A stretch of 49,117 bases of DNA, taken from assembly GCA_016703605.1 (NCBI GenBank), contig JADJBU010000019.1, forward strand, positions 1 to 49,117, read 5' to 3'. Position numbers and translations under genes: made by a program. The DNA comes from Candidatus Villigracilis adiacens. GTDB lineage: Bacteria > Chloroflexota > Anaerolineae > Anaerolineales > Villigracilaceae. The notes beneath the pieces are model-generated. The model saw only the letters and a list, made by a program, of their open reading frames with translations. It was not told where the DNA came from and did no database searches. Shown in pieces: positions 42,126 to 49,117 of this stretch (positions within the stretch are counted from its first letter, which is position 1; each line of letters begins with the position of its first letter).

Positions 42126-43838
42126 TCACTCGGTTATTGAAGAATGGACGCTGCTGCTGGGGCTGCCGGAATGTTCTCTGCCATTGCCCCGGTCGATCAG
42201 TTGGAACGTGACCGTGGCATTATTAAGCGCCTGACCCAGTTCCTGTACGGTTTCGCGGATGATGGCATCCCGCGTGGTGGAGGCGCTGATTCGCGTGGAA
42301 ATATCCGATACCAGCGATTCGCGCGCCGCCCGTTGCTGCGACTCGCGGTAGAGCCGCGCGCTTTCCAGGGCGCCGCTCAGTTGGTCTGCCAGTGATATGG
42401 CAAGGGCTGTTTCGTCCTGCGTCCAGGCTTCGGCGATTTCGGGTTTTTTCAAGCGTAATGCGCCGATGACCTGCCCGCGGATCTTGACCGGGACGCTGAT
42501 GGTCAATCCGTCTGAGCCGAGGATCAGGTCGCCGGATTCGATTGCCCTGGAAATTACCGGTTCGACAGTTTCGTCTTCGAGTTTGACCGTGGCGGGCGGC
42601 GTGGAGAGGTAGTTGATCCGCGCCTGGCTTCTCAAAATGCGTCCCCATGCTTCGCGGCTTAATTGCCCGTAGGATGAGCGGGAACTTTCGAGCGCCCGTT
42701 CTGTGTCGCTGAACAGATTCGCGTTTTGAATGGCAATGGCAAGTTGGTCGGCGAGGACCTGGATGGTGGCAATGTCGTCTTCGGTAAACGCCCGCGCTTC
42801 GACGCTTTGGACATCGAGGACGCCCAGGATTTGACCGCTGGCGATCAGGGGGAGGGCCATTTCGGAGCGGGTATTTGGAAGGTCGGGGTTGTTGAAGTAG
42901 ACGGCGTCCGCGCCGACATCGAGCGCAATACGCGCCCGCAGGCTTTCCGCAACATATCCCACAATACCCGTTTCACCCGCTTTCAGCGAGTGTTTCTTTT
43001 CGAGCATTCGTTTTCCGCCTTCGCTGTTCGACGCCGCAAGCACGGCGAATTCCTTCCGATCGTCGAGCAGGAAAACCCCGACATGGTAGTAACCAAAGTT
43101 TTCATGAATTAACAAAGCGGCTCTTTGCAAAAGTTCCGAAAGGTTGCGGTACGACGCAATCGATTTGCCCACTTCGGCAACCGCCTGTAATTGAACGGTC
43201 TTTTTGTCGAGCGAACGGGTGCGTTCAAGAATACGATCTTCCAGACTTGCGCGCTCCCTGGAGAGATCATCAAAGGCAGTCAGCAGCCGTTCCCTGGAGT
43301 TCTCGAATTCGGTCTGGGTTAATCGGATGCCCTGTATGATCAGGGCGGAAAGCCCCAGCAGGGAAATGATGTTGGTTATCCAGTCCTCCAACCCTCCCGG
43401 GGGAACTTCCGTGTCGGTGGCGATGAATAAGCCTGCCAAAATCAGCCAGCCCGCCGATATAAGGGTGACAATGCCAATCGATAACATTATCCACCCGGCC
43501 CGCCATGAAAACAGGAGCGCTGCCATGGCGATGGCGCCGATCATGAAAAGCCGCGCCCCATCGCCCCGGATGCCGGTCTGCGTAATACTTGAAACGGCGA
43601 CCACATACAGGATGACGATCAACGCCCCGGCTTTGATGTTTTCGTTGATTCGCAGAAAGGTAACGGCGAGTACGACAATATACAGAACGGTATAAATGCC
43701 CTGGTAGACCGCATTGTTGCTAAAAAAGGACGAGATCAATATTGCCAAGCCGAAAACACATGCGGCAACAAGCGTCGCGCGAATGAAAGCGGAACGCCAT
43801 TCTCTGAGTGTGCTGACTGGGTAGCCTGTCTGGTCCAT
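42126..43838 (-). CDS. 6TM-GAF sensor without output domain (sensor H)
   Basis: A 570-residue protein: six membrane helices (18-170), coiled coil, canonical GAF (230-380; FNNPDLPNTRSEMALPL), shortened GAF (about 385-490), array tail and a Ser-rich extension of about 25 residues. The N-terminal EWRSAFIR before helix 1 is shared with the two upstream genes (WRERFI and WRERFV), so these three form one subfamily. AAAGG lies 7 bases before the ATG. This is the only sensor preceded by a longer gap (54 bases), which holds a hairpin. Confidence 0.82.
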   Translation of the reverse strand: MDQTGYPVSTLREWRSAFIRATLVAACVFGLAILISSFFSNNAVYQGIYTVLYIVVLAVTFLRINENIKAGALIVILYVVAVSSITQTGIRGDGARLFMIGAIAMAALLFSWRAGWIMLSIGIVTLISAGWLILAGLFIATDTEVPPGGLEDWITNIISLLGLSALIIQGIRLTQTEFENSRERLLTAFDDLSRERASLEDRILERTRSLDKKTVQLQAVAEVGKSIASYRNLSELLQRAALLIHENFGYYHVGVFLLDDRKEFAVLAASNSEGGKRMLEKKHSLKAGETGIVGYVAESLRARIALDVGADAVYFNNPDLPNTRSEMALPLIASGQILGVLDVQSVEARAFTEDDIATIQVLADQLAIAIQNANLFSDTERALESSRSSYGQLSREAWGRILRSQARINYLSTPPATVKLEDETVEPVISRAIESGDLILGSDGLTISVPVKIRGQVIGALRLKKPEIAEAWTQDETALAISLADQLSGALESARLYRESQQRAARESLVSDISTRISASTTRDAIIRETVQELGQALNNATVTFQLIDRGNGREHSGSPSSSVHSSITE

Positions 43839-43864
43839 GCGTATGCCTTTATGGTATCTTACAA

Positions 43865-43889
43865 GCGGGATTCCTGCGTGTTCCCGCTA
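43865..43889 (-). other. Intercistronic hairpin within the sensor operon
   Basis: AGCGGGA and TCCCGCT form a perfect 7-base stem with an 11-base loop in the widest gap of the sensor run (43839-43892). No T-run follows, so an RNA-processing or stabilising hairpin is more likely than a terminator. Confidence 0.45.
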
Positions 43890-43892
43890 AAC

Positions 43893-45563
43893 TTATTCGG
43901 TTCGCCCGGCTTGGGGCGAAGATGCGCGGTTCGTATCCGCCGGAGCCGGAGAGTCGTTCGGCGAGACGCCTATCAAAACCTCCGCCTCTTTCAAGTCGAA
44001 CACTTTTCTTAATTCAGCCGCGGCGCTGCGCACCACCGACTCGACGTCCAGTGTTTCGCGGACGAAGGTCGAAAAATTTGCGATCATCTGGTTGCGGAGC
44101 GCGTTTTTCTGAGCCTCGTCCACCAGGCGGCTGTTTTCGAGGGCAAGGGCTGCCTGGGTGGCGATCTTTTCCAGCAGGTCGCGTTCCCGGGCAGACCAGG
44201 GCGATGCCATTCCCTTTCTTCTCAACTTAATTCGACCGATCTCCTGCCCTTGCAGGATAATCGGGATGCGAATTCCCTCGCCGTCTTGATCGCGCGCGCC
44301 CTGTGCAAAAACAGGGCGCACCCCGGCGGGCGTGTACTGATACGCATTCTTGTGCCGGCTTGTGAATTTCGACCATGTGTTCTGCGCCTGGACGGCAGCC
44401 CCGGCGCTCAATTGTGAGAGCAGCGCGCCCGTCTCTTCGATGAGGCGCACATTATCGAATGAAATGGCGATGAGGTCTGCCAGCGTTTGCAGGACTTCGC
44501 GGTCATCCGTCGTTATTGCCCGCGGTTGATCCGAATGGACATCGAGCATACCGATCAACATTCCGCGCACCATGAGCGGCAGCACCAGGCGCGAACGGGT
44601 GAGGGGGAAGTAGGCGTCTTTGCTGTAATAGGATTTTTCAGAATCGGATACCAGCACCGCCTGTCTTGTTTCGACCGCGCGGGCAAGCGGGTTGCTCCGG
44701 TCCGGGTCGACGCGCAGCGCCTGCCCGATCAGATTTTTCCCATTTTCAGAAGAGGAGGCTTGCAGGTAGGCGGCGCGCCGGTGTTCGTCCAGTAAAAACA
44801 CTCCCACATGATGGAATTCGAATTTTTCCGCGATCAGGTCTGTGGCTTTGGTCAACAGACTCGAGATATCCTGCATTTCGGCAATCGACCGCGCCGCGCT
44901 GGTTGCCGCCCGCAATTGCGTCGTATTCAGTTCAAGTTCCTTTGTGCGCTCCCGGATTTTTTCTTCGAGGTTTTGCCTTTCGGCGACAAGCGCCAGGTTC
45001 GAGGATTGCATCTGGCTGGCGGTCTTTCCAAACGCATTCTTCAGCATATTCGCCGCTGCGACAAGAACCCCGCCGATGACGATAAAGTTAACTAGGTAGC
45101 CAGCCCAGTCTGTGAGGGTGGTGGCTGGGGCGGCGCTGGCGGTGAGTGCAAAGCTCCCGGTCTGAACTGCAGCCGCCACAATGGCGATCAGCAGGGATTC
45201 GGTTACCAGCAGGACAAGGTCAACCCTGAAATCAAGCAGGAGAGCTGCGAGCACCACTGCCGCAAGGAGGAATATGTTTCCATCCGCCCATGGACCCCAG
45301 GCGAGGATTGCGTTCATCCCGACCACGCCTGTCATAAATAAAAGCAGGGCGGCGCGAAGAGAGTACGGAACCGGGAAGATCGTGATACCGGCAAGGATTA
45401 GGTACAAGACCAGAAACAGGATGCGGTCTCTTGCATTTGCGGTTGGAAAAGAAATCGAAAGCACCACAACGCCAAAAACCGCCGCCAGCCGCAAAACGGT
45501 GCGGATGAAGCGTTCCCGCCACTCCATCAGGTTGAAGGCTGTGTTCGGGGCTGTGTCACTCAT
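43893..45563 (-). CDS. 6TM-GAF sensor without output domain (sensor I)
   Basis: A 556-residue protein: WRERFI, then six membrane helices (about 20-175), coiled coil, GAF (about 225-370), shortened GAF, tail and a Pro/Ser/Ala-rich end. The GAF is divergent: the FNNPDLP motif is replaced by SKDAYFPLTRSRL, which may mean another ligand. The ATG at 45563 is chosen because it overlaps the stop of the upstream gene in the usual array manner (ATGAGTGA, 8 bases); an upstream in-frame start at 45683 would lie deep inside that gene and its translation looks like shadow sequence. No output domain. Confidence 0.8.
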   Translation of the reverse strand: MSDTAPNTAFNLMEWRERFIRTVLRLAAVFGVVVLSISFPTANARDRILFLVLYLILAGITIFPVPYSLRAALLLFMTGVVGMNAILAWGPWADGNIFLLAAVVLAALLLDFRVDLVLLVTESLLIAIVAAAVQTGSFALTASAAPATTLTDWAGYLVNFIVIGGVLVAAANMLKNAFGKTASQMQSSNLALVAERQNLEEKIRERTKELELNTTQLRAATSAARSIAEMQDISSLLTKATDLIAEKFEFHHVGVFLLDEHRRAAYLQASSSENGKNLIGQALRVDPDRSNPLARAVETRQAVLVSDSEKSYYSKDAYFPLTRSRLVLPLMVRGMLIGMLDVHSDQPRAITTDDREVLQTLADLIAISFDNVRLIEETGALLSQLSAGAAVQAQNTWSKFTSRHKNAYQYTPAGVRPVFAQGARDQDGEGIRIPIILQGQEIGRIKLRRKGMASPWSARERDLLEKIATQAALALENSRLVDEAQKNALRNQMIANFSTFVRETLDVESVVRSAAAELRKVFDLKEAEVLIGVSPNDSPAPADTNRASSPQAGRTE

Positions 45564-47136
45564 CGCCCGCGCCCTCCATCGAAACTTCGATTTCCACCTC
45601 TGAAGCCTCCATGTTACGTCCAAGTTCGCGCGCCACTGTCTGGAGAATGGCGTCCATGTTTGGCGCCGCCCAAATCTTTGCAATAATTTCGTTCGTCAGT
45701 TTTTCCTGCGAGGCGGTGAAGCGGCTGTCCTCGACAAGACGGGCGTTTTCCAGGGCGAGCGCGGCTTGCGCCGCAATCGATTCGACCAGGTTCTTTTGTT
45801 CGGGCGTCCACTCCTTCGCCCCAGTTGCGATAATTTCGCCAAGCACCTGGTTTCTCAGGGAGAGCGGGGCTTCGAATGAGTTCCCGCCGGATTGTTCCGC
45901 ATCGCCGAGGGCATATTGCAGGTCTCTTTCTGAAGCCAGCGCGCTCCAGGATGTTTCAAGGTATTGTCTTTGAGTTGCCTGCATTTCCGAAATGCTCTGG
46001 CGAGCCTCCTGGAACAGGCGCGCATTTTCGATGGAGACGGATATGCCGTTTGCCATGTTTTGGAAGGCATCAAGGTCCTGCGGGTGAAATTCGGCATCTC
46101 TCGAACTGTGCATTTCCAGCGCGCCGAGGATCGTATCGCCCGCAACAAGCGGAACGATGACCAGCGACCGGGTGTACGGGAACAATGGATATTCCTGCAC
46201 GATCCTTTCATTGTCCTCCATGATCAAACCGGTTTTCGAGCGGATCACCTGGGCGACCAGCGCCTTGCCGTTCACATTGACCCGGTGCTTTTTATCCTTC
46301 ATCAACCTGCCCGCTTCGCCGACCGCCTCCGTCAATTCCACCCATTGCCCCGACGAATCAAGGATATAAACAGTGGTGCAGTAGAAACCAAATTCGTTCT
46401 GGATGTACCGCGCCGCCAGCGGAAGGATTTCATTCAGGTCGAGGACCGCCGCAACCGCGCGTTCGACCTCATTGATGCGCCGTAATTGCTGCGTGCGCTC
46501 CTCCACCCGCGATTCAAGGGTATTCCTTTCGCCGCGCAGGGCGTCCATTGTTTGCGTGATGCGCGATTGCGCCTGCGAGAACTCGTTTTCCAGCTGACGG
46601 AACCCAATAATGATCACAACTCCAAACATGATCAACGCCACCCCGGCGCTGATCCAGTCTTCGGCGCGCGAAGGAGCCGCGTTCGGGTTCAGGGTTTCGA
46701 AGTGTCCGCTTTGAATCAGCGTCCCCATCACTGTAAATGTGATCATCACAGTCACAATGGAAACAACCCCCGCCCGCGGCGAATGAAGCATGGTTGAAAA
46801 AACGACAAGCGCGAGAAAGAAAAAGAGGCTGTCTCCAAGGATGCCGAGGCTGATCAACTCCGCCATTCCCAAAACATAGGCTCCGAGCAGAAAGGCTGAA
46901 ATCCGCGCGGAGTAGGGGAAATTGAATATGGCGCTGACGGCGATCAATGCATACGTGGCGATGAACAGCCCGTCGACGAGGACGCTTTCAGAGGCAATGA
47001 TCGTGGGCAGCAAACCGATGGCGCCGAAGATCAAACTTCCCAGAAGCAACGGAAGCACAAATCTTTCCCGCCAGGACTTGTACAATCTTTCGGTCGATTC
47101 AGTTGTGGCGGCATCCCTGCCGATAATTTGATCCAT
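45556..47136 (-). CDS. 6TM-GAF sensor without output domain (sensor J)
   Basis: A 526-residue protein, the shortest sensor. SWRERFV precedes six membrane helices (about 25-180); then coiled coil, GAF (228-380), a strongly shortened second GAF (385-465) and the array tail (466-526). The GAF is the most divergent of the set (EYPLFPYTRSLVIVPL where others have FNNPDLP). The ATG overlaps the stop of the multi-GAF gene by one base (TGATG), a classical coupling arrangement. No catalytic domain. Confidence 0.8.
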   Translation of the reverse strand: MDQIIGRDAATTESTERLYKSWRERFVLPLLLGSLIFGAIGLLPTIIASESVLVDGLFIATYALIAVSAIFNFPYSARISAFLLGAYVLGMAELISLGILGDSLFFFLALVVFSTMLHSPRAGVVSIVTVMITFTVMGTLIQSGHFETLNPNAAPSRAEDWISAGVALIMFGVVIIIGFRQLENEFSQAQSRITQTMDALRGERNTLESRVEERTQQLRRINEVERAVAAVLDLNEILPLAARYIQNEFGFYCTTVYILDSSGQWVELTEAVGEAGRLMKDKKHRVNVNGKALVAQVIRSKTGLIMEDNERIVQEYPLFPYTRSLVIVPLVAGDTILGALEMHSSRDAEFHPQDLDAFQNMANGISVSIENARLFQEARQSISEMQATQRQYLETSWSALASERDLQYALGDAEQSGGNSFEAPLSLRNQVLGEIIATGAKEWTPEQKNLVESIAAQAALALENARLVEDSRFTASQEKLTNEIIAKIWAAPNMDAILQTVARELGRNMEASEVEIEVSMEGAGDE

Positions 47137-49117
47137 CAGGGTTTCTCCTCTCCCGCAGCGCCGCTTTTGGGAAGGATATTGATTTGAGTGTGCCGCGCGC
47201 CCGTCACACGGCTGATCTCGCTGGCAGTGGTGTGAAGAATGGATTGAATATCCGTCGAACGGCGGATTTTATCCGTGATCTCGCTGATCAGCCGCTCGCG
47301 CTCCGACTGCGCCCGGATCTGCTCCACCAACCGGGCATTGGCGATCACTGCGGCAAGACTGCCCCCCAGCGTCCCCAGCATTTCCGCATCGTTTTCCGAA
47401 TAGGCATCCACCTGCTCGCTTTCGACGTTGATCACCCCGAGCAATTCGTTCCTGTAGATCAACGGGATCGCCATTTCGGAGCGGGTATTGGCGCTGATCT
47501 GAATGTATCGCGGATCTTCGCGGACGTCGCCAAGCCGCAGGGCGCGCCTGTGCGCCGCCGCCCACCCGGTAACGCCGGCGCCGACTTCGAATTTCATCCG
47601 GCTGATATCTTCCGAATACCCGATCGAGGCTTTCACTTCCAGTTGTTTCTTTTCCTTGTCCAGGAGCAGGATCATCACGCGGTCGCCGCCCAGGGTCACC
47701 TGAAGACCGTTGACCGCGCTGTCGAGCGCCTCCTCGAGCGTAGTGCCGGACGCGGCTGAGGAAGTGATGTGATGGAGCAGCCGGTGCTGGGATAAATGTT
47801 CCTGGGTCTCGGCGAAGAGTTCCGAGTTCTCCACGGCAACCGCCAGTTGATCCGCCAGAATTTGCAGGCTGCGAAGGTTGTCTTCATGGAACGCGTAGGG
47901 CAGCGTGCTTTGCACGTCAAGCGCGCCCAGGATTCGGTCGCTGATCCGCAGCGGAATGGCGGCTTCAGCCCGGGTGTCGGGAAGAAGCGGGTTGGGGTAA
48001 TAGGTCACATCTTTTGCGGTATCGTTTACTACCAGCGTCTCGCCCTTGCCGGTTACGTATCCCACGATGGATTTTGACCCAACGCCGATCTTATGTCCCT
48101 GCCTTTTCATTTGCGCCCCAGCCTCCCCTGTGGCTTCGCGGATAATGGCGAACTCGCCCGGCTGGTCGAGCAGGAAGATCGACGCGTGGTGAATGTCGAA
48201 TCGTTCGCGGATCAACTGGACGGCTTTGGATAACAACTCGTCGACGTTCAGGGAGCCGCTGATATCGCGCGCAATTTCGGCTGCTGTTTCGAGCTGCAAC
48301 GCCTTCCGCTTGCTTTCTTCGAGCAGGTCCACATTCTTGATCACGCCCGCCACCTGGTTTGCGACCGTCGTAAAGAATTTCAAGTCGGTTTCGTCGAAGG
48401 CTTCTTCGCGCTCCAGGTCCTGAATGATCAATGCGCCGATGGGTTCGCCCTGTATCATCATGGGAGCGCCCATCCAGGACCTCGCAGGTTTGCCGATGGT
48501 CTTTGCGCCGAGTTCAGCCGCCTTTCTTTCCGCATCCTTTACCAGAAGCAGGGGCTGCCGCGTCCGGATCAGGATGGAGGTCAGTCCTTCGCCGATGGGG
48601 AAGGGAGGGATGGAGACGACTTTTTTATTTTCGTACGAATACGGAATGCGGATGGAGTTGGTGGTCTTGTCGTAAATGGCGACGATCAAATTAAAATCAC
48701 CAATGATCTGCTGGATTTTGGAGAGCAGGGCGTTGAAAAAACTCTGGATATCCGATAGCGAGGCGCTGATTTCGTTGATCGAAGCGAGCGATTCGACCTC
48801 TTTCAGATGCCGTTCAGTATCCGCGATCGCGTTCGCGCGCTGGATGGAGACCGACATCAGGTCTGCAAGGTTTTCATACGGTTGAATGGACATCGCCGCC
48901 GGCGCTTGTTGCTTCGAACCGATCAGAATCAGCGCCTTGAGGGAATCCCTGCCCTTGATCGGCAGGAAGACCCCGGTGAGCAGACCGAGTGATCGCAAAA
49001 TGTCCTTGAGCGCCGAAGGCAGGTCGGCGCTGGCGCTCGATGCGGTCATGGATCCGCGCGCCAGATAGGCTTCCAGGCGTGATTTTTCGGCTGAAACGCC
49101 TCCGCCCAGCCAGCCTG
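47136..49117 (-). CDS. Soluble multi-GAF protein, 5' end beyond the window (sensor K)
   Basis: At least 660 residues; the frame stays open to the last base, so the start lies outside. No membrane helix is visible. It carries four GAF-like units: a partial one at the window edge, then one around IVAIYDKTTNS, one of the array type (YPNPLLPDTRAEAAIPLR, nearly the same as the third GAF of the hybrid kinase) and one with ISANTRSEMAIPL. It ends with the same array tail (ERERLISEITDKI, then ILHTTASEI). It is the furthest upstream gene seen in the operon. An in-frame ATG at 49047-49049 exists, but the residues before it look like coding sequence. Further N-terminal domains may exist. Confidence 0.8.
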   Translation of the reverse strand, partial: GWLGGGVSAEKSRLEAYLARGSMTASSASADLPSALKDILRSLGLLTGVFLPIKGRDSLKALILIGSKQQAPAAMSIQPYENLADLMSVSIQRANAIADTERHLKEVESLASINEISASLSDIQSFFNALLSKIQQIIGDFNLIVAIYDKTTNSIRIPYSYENKKVVSIPPFPIGEGLTSILIRTRQPLLLVKDAERKAAELGAKTIGKPARSWMGAPMMIQGEPIGALIIQDLEREEAFDETDLKFFTTVANQVAGVIKNVDLLEESKRKALQLETAAEIARDISGSLNVDELLSKAVQLIRERFDIHHASIFLLDQPGEFAIIREATGEAGAQMKRQGHKIGVGSKSIVGYVTGKGETLVVNDTAKDVTYYPNPLLPDTRAEAAIPLRISDRILGALDVQSTLPYAFHEDNLRSLQILADQLAVAVENSELFAETQEHLSQHRLLHHITSSAASGTTLEEALDSAVNGLQVTLGGDRVMILLLDKEKKQLEVKASIGYSEDISRMKFEVGAGVTGWAAAHRRALRLGDVREDPRYIQISANTRSEMAIPLIYRNELLGVINVESEQVDAYSENDAEMLGTLGGSLAAVIANARLVEQIRAQSERERLISEITDKIRRSTDIQSILHTTASEISRVTGARHTQINILPKSGAAGEEKP

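Larger units (their letters stand above)
20088..49117 (-). other. Giant sensor-array operon (at least 15 genes, extends beyond window)
   Basis: All genes from 49117 down to 20088 are on the minus strand. Intergenic distances are 54 bases or less, and five junctions overlap (1, 8, 4, 8 and 35 bases). No terminator or divergent promoter is seen inside. Order of transcription: multi-GAF protein, three 6TM-GAF sensors, another 6TM-GAF sensor, dCache sensor, 6TM-GAF, 6TM-dCache, 6TM-GAF, dCache, dCache, ParA, hybrid histidine kinase, threonine-synthase-like-REC, EamA transporter. The promoter lies outside the window. Internal promoters cannot be excluded by eye. Confidence 0.75.

Noticed and set aside
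45564..45683. Longer N-terminus for sensor I
   Set aside because: The extra 40 codons lie inside the preceding gene and translate to Arg/Trp-rich shadow sequence; the 8-base overlap start is typical of the array.
26900..49117. Sensors as histidine kinases, chemoreceptors or cyclases
   Set aside because: No H-box, N-box, methyl-accepting hairpin, GGDEF, EAL or HD motif is visible; each protein ends at the half-GAF tail.
1..49117. CRISPR arrays, tRNA or rRNA genes, insertion sequences
   Set aside because: No regularly spaced repeat array, cloverleaf, rRNA-like segment or transposase frame was found by reading both strands.

Overview
The window looks like a chromosomal segment of an uncultured or little-studied Chloroflexota bacterium, most likely of the Anaerolineae. 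I infer this from the mix of families: a type-2 IleRS behind a T-box, a phosphatidylcholine-synthase-like CDP-alcohol transferase, a YqeC-MocA fusion, lysine-rich protein tails and very many GAF-domain sensors. Base composition is moderately GC-rich and uniform. There is no rRNA, tRNA, CRISPR array or intact insertion sequence.

Positions 1-9654 hold unrelated metabolic and regulatory genes. They are a GxxExxY remnant abutting a DUF4160 gene, a P5C-dehydrogenase-like aldehyde dehydrogenase with a histone-H1-like tail, an RRM RNA-binding protein, two small lipoproteins, a zinc-ribbon/NHL-propeller membrane protein, a fused formiminotransferase-cyclodeaminase and a membrane diguanylate cyclase. 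Positions 9661-13284 form a complete isoleucine-controlled unit: promoter, T-box leader with terminator, ileS and its own terminator. Positions 13475-18661 carry lipid genes (a phosphatidylcholine-synthase-like enzyme, a PlsC-like acyltransferase, a diacylglycerol-kinase-like protein), a GNAT acetyltransferase and two MocA-type nucleotidyltransferases, one fused to YqeC. A REC protein with a degenerate GGDEF domain follows at 19039-19938. Small palindromic, MITE-like repeats and short dispersed repeats sit between these genes, and one lies inside a coding region.

From 20088 to the right edge, every gene is on the minus strand and packed with gaps of 54 bases or less or with short overlaps, so it reads as one operon of at least 29 kb and 15 genes. 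In transcription order (right to left) it encodes a soluble multi-GAF protein (its 5' end lies beyond the window), ten membrane sensors, a ParA-type ATPase, a soluble hybrid histidine kinase (half-GAF, GAF, PAS, GAF, HisKA, HATPase, two REC), a threonine-synthase-like enzyme with a C-terminal REC domain, and an EamA-type transporter. The ten sensors have either a multi-pass membrane domain, a dCache plus HAMP, or both. Each continues into one full GAF, one shortened GAF and a shared tail.

The eleven sensor proteins contain no kinase, cyclase, methyl-accepting or other output domain. They all end just after the first helix and strand of what would be another GAF domain. The only kinase in the array has no membrane segment and begins with the second half of a GAF domain. 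My working hypothesis is a many-sensors-to-one-kinase signalling array, possibly positioned by ParA, whose phosphorelay may reach an amino-acid biosynthetic enzyme directly through its fused receiver. The layout and domain content are read from the sequence; the wiring is inference.
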